This document shows positions 18,407-27,437 of a stretch of DNA of 64,000 bases, piece by piece. How positions within the stretch are numbered: position 1 is the first letter of the stretch; the number at the start of each line of letters is the position of its first letter. The notes beneath the pieces are model-generated. The model searched no databases and was not told where the DNA came from. It saw nothing but the letters and a program-made list of their open reading frames with translations. The translations under genes were made by a program, and so were the position numbers. Origin of the DNA: Flavobacterium foetidum (lineage in GTDB: Bacteria; Bacteroidota; Bacteroidia; Flavobacteriales; Flavobacteriaceae); the NCBI RefSeq assembly GCF_004634245.1, contig NZ_SJTF01000003.1:1-64000 (forward strand), given 5' to 3'.

Positions 18407-18834
18407 GTCAATAAATTTAAAAATTCGTAATAATTTTCATTAAAAATGGATCGGCAAATATATACAATAAATCTCCCTATTCTAAACTTAATTTGTAGAA
18501 TTTTGCACAAGAATAATTCAAGATATAAAGCCTTTTTTAAAGAATAATGAATCTGTTGTAAAGAAATATAACAAAAAACCTCAATATTCTTCATTAAATA
18601 AACATTTTTTCATAATTTCTTAACTCTAAAATTCAAAAATCACCTATAATTATTACGAATTTTAATTTTTACCCCATAAAAAATTGCTTAATTTAAAATA
18701 TACCCCTGCCAAAATTGCGCTTATCTAAAAAATAATACTTCGCAAAACAAAATAGCCCCCTAATTTTTAGGACTAAAAAAATAAATCTATATTTGACCCA
18801 ACGAAAAAAAACAAAAAAATTAATTTATATTATT
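18407..18834. other. Divergent promoter region between two glutamine synthetase genes
   Basis: About 430 very AT-rich bases with no convincing gene. It must hold both promoters. The only exact -7 box found is TATATTTG at 18788-18795 for the rightward gene. No clear palindromic operator was found. Confidence 0.6.
18788..18795 (+). promoter_or_regulatory. -7 box of the type II glutamine synthetase gene
   Basis: TATATTTG is an exact TAnnTTTG match, 39 bases before the ATG at 18835. It rules out longer in-frame extensions of the coding sequence that would begin at 18793. Confidence 0.6.
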
Positions 18835-19851
18835 ATGGCTAAAATTAAGTTAGAGTACATTTGGTTAGACGGATATGAACCAACTCAAAATCTTAGAAGT
18901 AAAACTAAAGTTGAAGAACATGAAAACTTCAAAGGAACATTAGAGGAGCTTGGAAACTGGTCATTTGATGGATCGTCTACAAGACAAGCTGAAGGTGGAT
19001 CTTCTGACTGTTTATTAGTTCCAGTTGCAATCTATCCAGATCCAACTCGTATCAACGGATGGTTAGTAATGTGCGAAGTTATGTATGCTGATGGAACACC
19101 ACACCCTTCTAACGGTAGAGCTACAATTGATGATGATAATGATGATTTTTGGTTTGGATTCGAACAAGAGTATTTCATCATGGATACCAAAACTCAACTT
19201 CCACTTGGTTTCCCAGTTGGAGGATACCCTGCTCCACAAGGGATGTACTACTGCTCAGTAGGTGGAAAAAACACTCACGGTAGAAAATTAGTTGAAGAGC
19301 ATGCTGATTTATGTATCGCTGCCGGAATCAACTTTGAAGGAATCAACCAAGAGGTTGCTTGCGGACAATGGGAGTTCCAATTATTCGCTAAAGGAGCTAA
19401 AAAAGCAGGAGACGAAATCTGGGTTGCTCGTTACTTATTAGACCGTTTGACTGAGAAATATGGTTACTATATTGAATACCACCCAAAACCTCTAGGAGAT
19501 ACAGACTGGAACGGTTCTGGAATGCACGCTAACTTCTCTAACTCTGTTCTTAGAACATGTGGTTCTCAAGAAACTTACGAGAAAATCTGTGAGGCTTTCC
19601 GTCCTGTTACAAAAGAGCACATCGCGGTTTACGGAGCTTACAACGATCAGCGTTTAACTGGTAAACACGAAACTGCTTCTATCAACGATTTCTCTTATGG
19701 AGTTTCAGACAGAGGATGTTCTATCAGAATTCCTTTGATGACTGTTCAAAAAGGATGGAAAGGTTGGTTAGAAGACAGAAGACCAGCTTCAAACGGAGAC
19801 CCTTACAAAATTGCAGCAAGAATTATCAAAACTGTTAATTCAGCATTATAA
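18835..19851 (+). CDS. Glutamine synthetase, type II-like (beta-grasp)
   Basis: Second glutamate-ammonia ligase, of the short GSII (eukaryote-like) class: 338 aa from the ATG at 18835. Signature segments are LEYIWLDGYEPTQNLRSKTK, WSFDGSSTRQAEG, FGFEQEYFIMD, VACGQWEFQLF, WNGSGMHANFS and DRGCSIRIP, which include the metal and glutamate binding residues. It is divergently paired with the type III enzyme and has its own terminator at 19872. The start was chosen from the promoter box and family length. Confidence 0.93.
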   Translation: MAKIKLEYIWLDGYEPTQNLRSKTKVEEHENFKGTLEELGNWSFDGSSTRQAEGGSSDCLLVPVAIYPDPTRINGWLVMCEVMYADGTPHPSNGRATIDDDNDDFWFGFEQEYFIMDTKTQLPLGFPVGGYPAPQGMYYCSVGGKNTHGRKLVEEHADLCIAAGINFEGINQEVACGQWEFQLFAKGAKKAGDEIWVARYLLDRLTEKYGYYIEYHPKPLGDTDWNGSGMHANFSNSVLRTCGSQETYEKICEAFRPVTKEHIAVYGAYNDQRLTGKHETASINDFSYGVSDRGCSIRIPLMTVQKGWKGWLEDRRPASNGDPYKIAARIIKTVNSAL

Positions 19852-19871
19852 TTCTCTTTATAGCTTATCTA

Positions 19872-19901
19872 AATGCCATCGTAATCGATGGCATTTTTTT
19901 T
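19872..19901 (+). terminator. Rho-independent terminator after glutamine synthetase
   Basis: Perfect 10-bp stem aatgccatcg / cgatggcatt with loop taat and a T-run. Confidence 0.9.
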
Positions 19902-20010
19902 GCCTTTTTTTCAGTGACTTAAAAAAAAAACATGGTTTTTAGAAAGTACCTACTCCCTTTCCGAGATAATATTTTAAGTTTTTGAGTTAAATCAAGGACT
20001 TATAAATTCT

Positions 20011-20018
20011 TAAATTTG
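20011..20018 (+). promoter_or_regulatory. -7 box of the TerC-family gene
   Basis: TAAATTTG fits the consensus and lies 63 bases before the ATG at 20082, supporting that later start over in-frame TTG codons further upstream. Confidence 0.45.
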
Positions 20019-20081
20019 AGAGGCGTTTATAAAAAAAATTATAAACAACAACCTCATTATTCATTATTAAATCAAAGAATT

Positions 20082-21050
20082 ATGGTAGTCTGGTCTCTAT
20101 TTTTACTTGCTGTAGTTTTTATTCTTGCTTTAGACTTAGGCGTATTCAACAAAACACCACATATTATCAGCACCAAAGAAGCCAGCAAATGGACATTGGT
20201 TTGGGTAACTTTATCCTTTTTGTTTTCAGGAGTCATTTATTGGCTTTACACCACCAATTATATTGCAAACCCTGATAAACTAGAGCCCGCTGCGGCATCA
20301 ATGAAATTTATCACAGGTTATTTAATTGAATTATCACTCAGTGTCGACAATATTTTTGTCATTGCCATTATTTTCTCTTCCTTCAAAATACCGCAAAAAT
20401 ATCAGCATAGGGTTTTGTTTTGGGGAATTTTAGGCGCCATCGTTTTCCGCGGCTTAATGATTTTCTTCGGCGTGATGCTGATTAACAGATTTACTTGGAC
20501 AACTTACATTTTTGGAATTTTCCTGATTTTTACTGCTATCAAAATGTTATTCTCCGGCGAAGATGAAAATTTCCACCCTAAAGATTCCTTTATATACAAA
20601 ACATTAGGAAGGGTTATGCCGCTTACCTCTGAAATGGAGGGCGAAAAATTTTTTATTGCGACTAATACTGCTAAAAAAGCCGCTACACCTTTATTTGTAG
20701 CCTTAATTGTAATTGAAGTTATGGATGTCTTATTTGCCGTAGACAGTGTGCCGGCAATTCTAGCCATTACTTCTGACCCGTTTTTGGTATTCAGTTCTAA
20801 TATTTTTGCGATTTTAGGGTTACGCTCCATGTACTTTTTCTTGGCCAATATGCTGGCAAAATTCAGTTATCTGGAATATAGCTTGGTAGCAATTCTTGCT
20901 TTCGTCGGACTAAAGATGTTGCTTCACGATTACATAGAAGTTCCCGAATGGGCTTCTTTAGGATTTATAGCACTCTCGCTTTTACTAGGGGTTTTGGTTT
21001 CGCTGCAATTTGGAGAAGAAAAGGTTTTGACGGATTCTAGTGAAGAGTAG
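20082..21050 (+). CDS. TerC/Alx-family integral membrane protein
   Basis: Inner-membrane protein of the TerC family (322 aa), related to Alx, for which manganese export is reported; tellurite resistance is the historical name. About nine hydrophobic helices are predicted. The two conserved acidic motifs are visible: IELSLSVDNIFVIAIIF (about 81-97) and VIEVMDVLFAVDSVPAILAI (about 210-229), whose Asp residues are thought to bind metal. The start at 20082 (MVVWSLFLLAVV) places the first helix at the N-terminus. No yybP-ykoY-type riboswitch could be recognised upstream. Confidence 0.87.
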   Translation: MVVWSLFLLAVVFILALDLGVFNKTPHIISTKEASKWTLVWVTLSFLFSGVIYWLYTTNYIANPDKLEPAAASMKFITGYLIELSLSVDNIFVIAIIFSSFKIPQKYQHRVLFWGILGAIVFRGLMIFFGVMLINRFTWTTYIFGIFLIFTAIKMLFSGEDENFHPKDSFIYKTLGRVMPLTSEMEGEKFFIATNTAKKAATPLFVALIVIEVMDVLFAVDSVPAILAITSDPFLVFSSNIFAILGLRSMYFFLANMLAKFSYLEYSLVAILAFVGLKMLLHDYIEVPEWASLGFIALSLLLGVLVSLQFGEEKVLTDSSEE

Positions 21051-21157
21051 CATCAAAACACAAAATAGTATTTTTCTTGTAATTTAAATTATAAAACGAT
21101 GTAATTTACACTAAAAACAACTACTTTAGGCTTTTAATTTTAGTTTAAATTACAATC

Positions 21158-22969
21158 ATGAAAAAAAATTACTTAATCCTAGCATTAATATTGATGCTCA
21201 ACAATTTTTTATTTTCTCAAACAGTTACACTAACCCCTACTGGCGTAAATGGCGCAAATGTAAGTTCTGGCCCAATCAATTTAGGTTCTGTACCAACTTC
21301 AACTATTACCTTAGGCGTTAAAGTTCAAATTCCCAGCAATGTAGCTGTCGGAGATCAGGGAACACTTAAAATTTACTATTCGATTCTCGGCACCTCAAAT
21401 GCAAACATAGCAGCTGGAGGCGATGGAGGAAGTCTTTATTTTGGAGGAGGAAAAACTGCAAACGCAAGCTTTACAATAAATTTACATTGGAATGACTTTT
21501 TTATTTCTGGAGGATTTATCTTCGCTGAATACAAAACACCTAGCGGTGTTGTTTACCGAAGCTCTAATTTAGCAGTTATCAAAAACTCAACAATGACATC
21601 AGGAACAACTTTAAACCCTCCTGCTGACGCTCCAAATCCTAGAAACATAACAAATACCTTATGTTGTAATCAAACCATTAGACTAGGCGAAAAACCACAA
21701 CCAATTACCGGAACTCAATACCTAAATCCTTATAATGGATTACCATATGGAATTAATGCCAAATGGGAAAGTGATACACAAACTTCAGGAATAGACTTTA
21801 TTAATCAAGTCCTAACACTAGATTACATGAATTCTCTTGGAAGCTTTACCTATACAAGAAGCCTTGGTTATGTTTATGGTAACGAATATCCTAACAAAAG
21901 CAATACAGTAACAGTAACAGTTGTTCCCTCTCCAATAGTCAAAAATGAAATATCATTAGATGCATCTTTAAATGAGAATGATTTTTTCGAAATCACTGAT
22001 ACTAATCCCAAAAAAATAATTGGAACAAGCCAGCCTGCAGAAGTAAATTTAAATATTTTACAGAATCCTTTTCACACACCTCAAAGAGGTGATAATTTTG
22101 CCCGAATAGAAAAATTCGAATGGGAATATACCAAAACAAATGTTGCTTTAGGATTAAAAAACTGGACAATAATCAGTGGCGAAAATAATGCTTCGCTTGA
22201 ATTCTTTACGCCATCAGATGTATCTACTACAGAAGACAATTATTACATGGTAAGAAGAATTGCTATTTATCAAAATATTAAAAAAGTTAGCAACACTTTA
22301 AAAATAGTATATAGAACAATACGCAATAACAATACAATTTGCTGTGACCAGACTCTAATGATAAATTCAGGAACAATTGAATCTCCTGAGCTTATTAACG
22401 GTTCACAAGCTACACCAGAAGTAGATCAATTTTTAAAATATCAATGGCAAAGTCAATCGATTGACAATAATGATGGTGGTAAAATGAGTAATTGGACAAA
22501 CATCCCTGGAGCAACATCAAAAGATTATCTCCCACCTTCTCTCACAGTTGTTTCTGTTAGTGACCGTCGTAATCCAGGCAAAGTAACATGGACAACTCCA
22601 ATCACATATAATTATAGAAGAGTGACTGAGCCGCAAAAGTCTAATGGCAAATATTCTTACAGCAACGAAATAAATTTATCATCCTCAACAAATCAAAGTA
22701 CGGAGCCAAGCCTAATTGCCTACCCAAATCCAGCCACTTCAGTTATTAATATTGAAAATAAGAAGGGAGACATTTTTTTTAATATAAGCTCTAAATCAGT
22801 AACCATCTTTGACGTAAATGGCATGGTAGTAAACTCAAATAACTATTCTATTATCAGTCCTACCAAAATCAGCATGGATGTATCCAGCCTACCATTAGGA
22901 ACATATTTTGTAAATTTTGATACTGGAGACCGTAGAAGCACAAAAGTAACATTTATAAAAAGTAATTAA
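21158..22969 (+). CDS. T9SS-secreted protein with type A C-terminal sorting domain
   Basis: A 603-aa exported protein: signal peptide (about 1-20, FLFSQ), a long Ser/Thr/Asn-rich beta region, and a T9SS type A sorting domain at about 523-603 (LIAYPNPATSVINIE, SVTIFDVNGMVV, LPLGTYFVNF, KVTFIKSN). Two CCNQT/CCDQT segments (near 171 and 396) repeat a CC motif and suggest related domains. The middle carries Ig-like or PKD-like strands, typical of surface or adhesin-like cargo. No enzymatic motif was found. It is monocistronic and ends at a bidirectional terminator. Confidence 0.88.
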   Translation: MKKNYLILALILMLNNFLFSQTVTLTPTGVNGANVSSGPINLGSVPTSTITLGVKVQIPSNVAVGDQGTLKIYYSILGTSNANIAAGGDGGSLYFGGGKTANASFTINLHWNDFFISGGFIFAEYKTPSGVVYRSSNLAVIKNSTMTSGTTLNPPADAPNPRNITNTLCCNQTIRLGEKPQPITGTQYLNPYNGLPYGINAKWESDTQTSGIDFINQVLTLDYMNSLGSFTYTRSLGYVYGNEYPNKSNTVTVTVVPSPIVKNEISLDASLNENDFFEITDTNPKKIIGTSQPAEVNLNILQNPFHTPQRGDNFARIEKFEWEYTKTNVALGLKNWTIISGENNASLEFFTPSDVSTTEDNYYMVRRIAIYQNIKKVSNTLKIVYRTIRNNNTICCDQTLMINSGTIESPELINGSQATPEVDQFLKYQWQSQSIDNNDGGKMSNWTNIPGATSKDYLPPSLTVVSVSDRRNPGKVTWTTPITYNYRRVTEPQKSNGKYSYSNEINLSSSTNQSTEPSLIAYPNPATSVINIENKKGDIFFNISSKSVTIFDVNGMVVNSNNYSIISPTKISMDVSSLPLGTYFVNFDTGDRRSTKVTFIKSN

Positions 22970-22976
22970 ATAAAAA

Positions 22977-23011
22977 ACAAAAAAGGAAATCTTTCGATTT
23001 CCTTTTTTGTT
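22977..23011. terminator. Bidirectional terminator between convergent genes
   Basis: A 16-bp inverted repeat, aacaaaaaaggaaatc / gatttccttttttgtt, with a 3-base loop. It serves the T9SS gene and the convergent lipoprotein gene, whose stop codon overlaps its right edge. Confidence 0.8.
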
Positions 23012-23528
23012 ATTTTAAAACTTTCACTTTACTATCATCGATTCCATATCTTTTAATAACAGCATTGTAATCTGAAAAATCTTCTTTATTTATTGATTTA
23101 GCAGAACCATTAGGAGAACCAGGAACAATAACAATTCTAAAAGTTTGATTATCTAAATATTGTGGAGTTAACTCCAAATCATAATTTCCTCTGGCGTAAA
23201 TTATAACATGTTCATTACTAAAATCAAAATCATAATCAAGCTCCCCTTGAGGCAAATAAATAGTTCGCGGAATTTGTTGCCATATCGGAGCGCCAGTACC
23301 ATTTATTGATCCAATTCTTCTGTAAATTAAAATCACATCCTCATTAAAAAGCAAAGGATTTAAATCTGTATAAATATTAAATCCATCTTGAGCATTATAG
23401 CCAAAATCAACATTATTAAGCTGAAAAACTTCACTAATTGTATTTGTATCTACAACATTATCATCATCCGAACAACTTGAAAATGCAAATAACCCAACAA
23501 CAGCAAATAAGGTAAGTATCTTTTTCAT
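23010..23528 (-). CDS. Hypothetical lipoprotein
   Basis: A 172-aa protein with a clear lipoprotein signal (FAFSSCSDDD, Cys19), so probably anchored in the outer or inner membrane. The acidic residues right after Cys are common in surface-exposed lipoproteins of Bacteroidota. The remaining domain is beta-rich (YDFDFSNEHVIIYARGNYDL, QTFRIVIVPG). Similar lipoproteins are common in flavobacteria without assigned function. It converges on the T9SS cargo gene. Confidence 0.75.
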   Translation of the reverse strand: MKKILTLFAVVGLFAFSSCSDDDNVVDTNTISEVFQLNNVDFGYNAQDGFNIYTDLNPLLFNEDVILIYRRIGSINGTGAPIWQQIPRTIYLPQGELDYDFDFSNEHVIIYARGNYDLELTPQYLDNQTFRIVIVPGSPNGSAKSINKEDFSDYNAVIKRYGIDDSKVKVLK

Positions 23529-23621
23529 AATTATATCTTTTTTAAGGTTTATATATATAAAGGTATTCCAAAAATCAAACCAAAAAAAGCAATTCTGATT
23601 AATTTTACATTAGAAAGCACT

Positions 23622-24488
23622 TTATTTTTTTGCAACCTGTTGATTTTTAAGAAATATTTTATTGAAAAATAATACATGATACGGTAAAGAATTCTCCCAA
23701 TACTCCCAAGTATGCGCTCCAGGACGCTCCGTATAGTCGTGATCTACTTTTGAATATACCAGCCTTCTGTGCAATTCTCTGTTAGGCTCTATCAAGAAAT
23801 CGTCTACGCCGCAATCAATTATTAAAGGAAGTTTGTTGGCTTTGATTTTATCGACCATTCTTAAAACGGCGTGTTGCTCATACATCTCTGTACTGCTGCT
23901 TTTGTCTCCAAAAACAGGTTGCATTAATTTCACAACCTGAGCAGAAGAATCTCTGTTTAGCATCGTACTCATATCTACGGCACCGCTCATGCTTCCGGCC
24001 GCGCAAAACAAATCGGGATGTTTCGCAGAAAGATATAACGCTCCGTGGCCTCCCATCGAAAGTCCAGTAATGACTCTTCCGTTTTTATTGGCAATAGTTT
24101 TATATGTTTTATCTACTTTCTGAATTACTTCTTGAGTGATAAAAGTCTCAAACTGACTTTCCGTATTCACCGGACTGTCCAAATAGAAACTAAATGTTTC
24201 TCCTTCTGGCATTACGATAATAATATTGTATTGATCCGATAAATTGTGAACCAGTTTTTTGTTTGGAGTATTTTTCAGCCAGTCGCCAAAATGTCCGTAA
24301 GCACCATGAAGCAGATACATTACCGGAAAAGCGGTTTTACTTTTTGAATAGGAATTTGGTAAAACTACCGCCGATTTGTAAGTCTTACTCATGGCTGTAC
24401 TAGCAATCTGTAACGTATCTACCTTTGCGGCATAAGTGGATGACATGCAAAGCAAAAATACAACAAGGAGCATTTTGATTTTTCTCAT
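23622..24488 (-). CDS. Esterase family protein (alpha/beta hydrolase, esterase D/antigen 85-like), exported
   Basis: A 288-aa secreted serine hydrolase of the putative-esterase family (PF00756 type) related to feruloyl esterases and esterase D. It has a signal peptide of about 20 residues (MSSTYA). The nucleophile Ser is in GLSMGGHG near 142-149. The acid is probably in DCGVDDFL near 223-230 and the His in GAHTWEYWENSLPYH near 256-270. The oxyanion-side motif LLHGAYGHFGDW is at about 58-69. The substrate is unknown; sugar-acetyl or feruloyl esters are usual for the family. The upstream neighbour on the same strand is an AraC regulator. Confidence 0.88.
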   Translation of the reverse strand: MRKIKMLLVVFLLCMSSTYAAKVDTLQIASTAMSKTYKSAVVLPNSYSKSKTAFPVMYLLHGAYGHFGDWLKNTPNKKLVHNLSDQYNIIIVMPEGETFSFYLDSPVNTESQFETFITQEVIQKVDKTYKTIANKNGRVITGLSMGGHGALYLSAKHPDLFCAAGSMSGAVDMSTMLNRDSSAQVVKLMQPVFGDKSSSTEMYEQHAVLRMVDKIKANKLPLIIDCGVDDFLIEPNRELHRRLVYSKVDHDYTERPGAHTWEYWENSLPYHVLFFNKIFLKNQQVAKK

Positions 24489-24570
24489 TTTATTCTTTTT
24501 TTCTGATTAGGGTTTGTAAATATACCTTTTTTCAGATTAGAATATATGAAAAATCCGACTGGTTTTTGAT

Positions 24571-24738
24571 GCCACGAATTACACTAATTTCCACTAATTA
24601 ACTTGAGTTACTCTAAAAGCAAAACAAATAACAACAACTCCTTAAATGAAATAAAAAATCCGATCAGTCGTGGATTGATCGGATTATCTTTTTTATTAAT
24701 TACAAATTTAATTCGTGCTAATTCGTGTAATTCGTGGC
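24571..24738. repeat. Inverted repeat of the 'gccacgaatt' family around a terminator
   Basis: The left arm (24571-24599, gccacgaattacactaattt...) and the right arm (24710-24738, ...gtgtaattcgtggc) are imperfect reverse complements about 29 bases long. They enclose the terminator of the araC-like gene. This is the only complete inverted pair of this family in the window; single arms lie at 10936 and 16163. Confidence 0.7.
24658..24685 (-). terminator. Terminator of the AraC-family gene
   Basis: Stem aatccgatca / tgatcggatt with an 8-base loop. On the minus strand it is followed by a T-run, so it terminates the leftward regulator gene. Confidence 0.75.
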
Positions 24739-24749
24739 TAAACAGAAAA

Positions 24750-25622
24750 CTAGCTGATTATTATCTTATGCTCGTGACGATATTGAGAAGCACTTTTACC
24801 CGTATATTGTTTAAACGATTTACTAAAGTGACTGAAATTATTAAAACCGCTTTCGTAGCAAACTTCGTTTATACTTAAAGGCTGTTCTGCCAAAAGTTTA
24901 GATGCGTGCACCAAACGGTATTCGTTTACAAATTCTGTAAAAGTTTTGTTTGATATCTTTTTAAAATAACGACAAAACGAAGGCGTGGTCATACTTACAA
25001 GACTCGAAACCTCGTCGATAGAAATCGATTCTTGAAAATGATCTTTTACATAATTAAAGACCACATTGATACGGTCATTATCTTGTGTTTTCATTTCAAG
25101 CGAGAATCCGTCGGCGTTTAGGACCGTGTATTCTTCAGAAGAATCCAATTCATCTAAGACAGACAAAAGCGTCATCAAACGCTCAAACGGGAGTTGGTTT
25201 TCCATCATTTCGATTTTCTTTCCAATTCGCTTTTTGGTTTCTCCGCCAAACGCAATGCCGCCCTTGGACTGATTTAGAATATTCTGAACTTTTTTCATTT
25301 CGGGAGCGGCAAAAAAATCGCTTCCCAAAAACTCAGGTTTTATATGAATAACTGTTTCGTTTGTGTTACCCGTCTGTTCATTCGTAAAGCCGCAATGCGG
25401 CAAATTGGCTCCAATAAGCAACAAACTTCCATTTGTGTAATAGGAAACATGGCTTCCTATCTGTCTTTTGCCCGCTCCACCGTTTATATAAACCAACTCA
25501 ATCTCAGGATGATAATGCCATAAATGAGCTTTGCTATTGGTCTTTTCGGCGTGTTTCGTGTAGGTAAAAGAACTTCCGTAGGAGTTAGTTATCACTTCAA
25601 GAGCTGGGGCAATTGTCTTCAT
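24750..25622 (-). CDS. AraC-family transcriptional regulator with cupin sensor domain
   Basis: A 290-aa regulator. The N-terminal cupin-like domain (about 10-140) has HLWHYHPEIELVYINGG and GSHVSYYTNGSLLLIGANLPH, as in AraC proteins that sense small ligands. The C-terminal AraC DNA-binding domain (about 190-288) has two helix-turn-helices: SISIDEVSSLVSMTTPSFCR, then LSINEVCYESGFNNFSHFSK and FKQYTGKSASQYR. It reads away from the YAIDG gene cluster. A copy of the cluster's upstream element (25674-25730) lies 52 bases before its start, so autoregulation and control of that cluster are plausible but unproven. Confidence 0.88.
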   Translation of the reverse strand: MKTIAPALEVITNSYGSSFTYTKHAEKTNSKAHLWHYHPEIELVYINGGAGKRQIGSHVSYYTNGSLLLIGANLPHCGFTNEQTGNTNETVIHIKPEFLGSDFFAAPEMKKVQNILNQSKGGIAFGGETKKRIGKKIEMMENQLPFERLMTLLSVLDELDSSEEYTVLNADGFSLEMKTQDNDRINVVFNYVKDHFQESISIDEVSSLVSMTTPSFCRYFKKISNKTFTEFVNEYRLVHASKLLAEQPLSINEVCYESGFNNFSHFSKSFKQYTGKSASQYRHEHKIIIS

Positions 25623-25673
25623 GATAAAATTCTTTAAAAAATAATAGCAAAATTAACAAAAATACCTAAAATA

Positions 25674-25730
25674 ATTCAAATTTTAACCTACAACGGTTTC
25701 GCAACTAAGAATATTGCATGAAATTAAAGT
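25674..25730 (+). promoter_or_regulatory. YAIDG upstream element E1 (between araC and YAIDG gene 1)
   Basis: Diverged copy of the shared block: ttcaaattttaacct, then an aacctacaacggtt dyad (AACC-N6-GGTT) at 25685-25698, then gagaatat-like sequence. It lies 52 bases in front of the leftward AraC gene. Confidence 0.55.
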
Positions 25731-25936
25731 TTTAAGCGATTATCAATTTTTTACAAAAAAGCCGTTTTTTACACGACTCATTTTTTTATTGAAGATTTTT
25801 TTAAGATATCGCATTTTCAAATCATTTTTTATATGGATAAATCATTTTTGTAAGAAATCGGGACAATTGCGGAACATTTAATTTTACAAAAACTTTGAAG
25901 AATAACAAGCGAATTAACAAAAACATCACATTAAAC

Positions 25937-26032
25937 GCAAATTTTAACCTATAACGGTTTCGTAAATGAGAATATAGCATATAAATCGGAAAATACAGTT
26001 GTTAAAATAACACAGCTTCTGAAGTAATTTTA
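25937..26032 (+). promoter_or_regulatory. YAIDG element E2 plus promoter of YAIDG gene 1
   Basis: The dyad aacctataacggtt (25946-25959) is followed by a conserved block ending at a TTG (25999-26001), then a 23-base spacer and TAATTTTA (26025-26032). The same block, the TTG and the 23-base spacing to a TAATTT box recur before gene 3, although the spacer sequence differs. Confidence 0.6.
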
Positions 26033-26071
26033 CATCAGAAAAATGAACTAAGAATTTAAAGAAGAAAGAAT

Positions 26072-26437
26072 ATGAAAAAGGTTTTAAAATTAAGTTTAGT
26101 ATGCGCGGTGCTTTTTACAGGAATGAGTACTTACGCAATTGATGGAAACGAAGCTCTTAACTTTCATGTATTGAAAGGAAACGGAAAAACGATAACTTTT
26201 GGAATCAACCAACTGCAAAAAGCGGTTATCAGTATTTATGATGCAAACGGAAACGTATTATACACTGAAAACGCTTCTGGAAAAGAAGGAATCTTAAGAA
26301 ACTTCAGCCTGGAGGAATTCCCACAAGGAAAATATTACCTTGAAGTGGCTGACAGCTTCAAAAAAGTAAAATATGAAATCACTGTAAATGCAAACAGTTC
26401 TGTATTGTCTTCTAAAGGTACAGCGACTCTTTACTAA
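26072..26437 (+). CDS. Small secreted 'YAIDG' protein, copy 1 (stand-alone sorting-domain-like fold)
   Basis: A 121-aa exported protein. The signal peptide covers about residues 1-22 and is cut before or after YAIDG. The mature part is one beta-rich domain of about 98 residues: FHVLKGNGKTITFGIN, VISIYDANGNVLYTEN, GILRNFSLEEFPQGKYYLEV, KYEITV. This order of strands and the final G-x-Y turn closely recall T9SS C-terminal sorting domains or DUF3244-like domains, but here the domain stands alone. The function is unknown. The protein is identical to the one at 27438 and has two diverged paralogues downstream. It has its own promoter and terminator. Confidence 0.85.
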   Translation: MKKVLKLSLVCAVLFTGMSTYAIDGNEALNFHVLKGNGKTITFGINQLQKAVISIYDANGNVLYTENASGKEGILRNFSLEEFPQGKYYLEVADSFKKVKYEITVNANSSVLSSKGTATLY

Positions 26438-26553
26438 TTGCAGCGGTTCAAAAATAAAGTGTACTCTTCACAGCACTTTAAAGTTTTATACTCTAATACA
26501 GTATAAAAGTGAGGTTAGATAGTTAGTAAGTTAAAAACTTTCAAAAGTTTTAA

Positions 26554-26588
26554 AACAGCTCTTTGTGGTTACTGAGCTGTTTTTTTTT
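26554..26588 (+). terminator. Terminator of YAIDG gene 1
   Basis: Stem aacagctc / gagctgtt with a 12-base loop and an 8-base T-run. It occurs in the same form after genes 2 and 3. Confidence 0.9.
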
Positions 26589-26589
26589 G

Positions 26590-27131
26590 CTTTTTTTTAT
26601 TGCCACGAAGGCGCAAAGGCGCTAAGTTTTTTTTTTAAAACGCAACTTGTGTTTGAAATAGAACAAAAATAGCTTCATTTCGGAATTAAAAATCTAATTT
26701 GATTTGCTTAAATCCTTAAAATCTGCGCGAAATCCTTTACTTATAAATTTTCACGCAGATCTAAACAGATTGAAGCAGATTTAGACCGATTTATGTATAA
26801 GCTGATTTAGTAGATTGAAAAATAGTTTCGCACAATGGGTTAAAACGCAGCCTTTTTATATCCAAGCATAAAAAGCAAAAAAGCGCAATCTCAGAACCTC
26901 AGCATCCCAGAACTGAGAACCTCAGAACCTCAGAACCTCAGAAATAAGAACCTCAGAACCTCAGAACTAAGAACCTCAGAACCAACCACGCTAAAACATT
27001 AAAAAATAACAATCGAATTAAGCAAAACGATAAAAATAATTCAAATTTCAGCTTCTCAGCGTTTCAAAACTGAGAATATTGCACGGAATTCAAGTTTTAG
27101 GCGAATTGTCTCTTTTCTTTAAAAAGATCCT
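26590..27131. other. Gene-free gap with dispersed repeats
   Basis: No gene is seen. The gap holds a 'gccacgaaggcgcaaagg' repeat at its left end, an inverted pair of the aatctgcg(c/t)gaaa type (about 26727-26770), and a tandem tract of (aga)acctcag units (26882-26990). It ends with E3, a diverged copy of the upstream element. Confidence 0.75.
27040..27100 (+). promoter_or_regulatory. YAIDG upstream element E3 (degenerate)
   Basis: This aligns with E1: ttcaaattt, then cagcttctcagcgtttc in place of the dyad, then actgagaatattgca. The dyad is largely lost, so this copy may be inactive. Confidence 0.4.
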
Positions 27132-27302
27132 TTTTTACACGACTCATTTTTTTATTGGAGATTTTTTTAAGATATCGCATTTTCAAATCATTTTTTATAT
27201 GGATAAATCATTTTTGTAAGAAATCGGGACAATTGCGGAACATTTAATTTTACAAAAACTTTGAAGAATAACAAGCGAATTAACAAAAACATCACATTAA
27301 AC

Positions 27303-27398
27303 GCAAATTTTAACCTATAACGGTTTCGTAAATGAGAATATAGCATATAAATCGGAAAATACAGTTGTTAAAATAACACAGCTTCTGAAGTAATTTTA
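27303..27398 (+). promoter_or_regulatory. YAIDG element E4 plus promoter of YAIDG gene 2
   Basis: Identical to 25937-26032, including the AACC-N6-GGTT dyad, the TTG, the 23-base spacer and TAATTTTA. Confidence 0.6.
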
Positions 27399-27437
27399 CA
27401 TCAGAAAAATGAACTAAGAATTTAAAGAAGAAAGAAT

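Larger units (their letters stand above)
25766..26630 (+). repeat. Near-identical direct repeat, copy 1
   Basis: About 860 bp identical to 27132-27996 except for about two single-base differences seen by eye (gaag/ggag near 25792 and gct/gca near 26623). It includes an upstream element, promoter, the whole YAIDG gene and its terminator. The copies are 1366 bases apart. Homology left of 25766 continues, but with many mismatches. Confidence 0.95.

Noticed and set aside
18286-18594. A 102-codon minus-strand ORF upstream of the type III glutamine synthetase
   Set aside because: It overlaps the start of the glutamine synthetase in another frame and runs into the promoter region. No motif supports it.
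19920-20081. A possible Mn-sensing yybP-ykoY riboswitch before the TerC gene
   Set aside because: Such riboswitches often precede TerC-family genes, but the two conserved loops could not be found. Only a short ctactccc-like run is present, without the matching partner.
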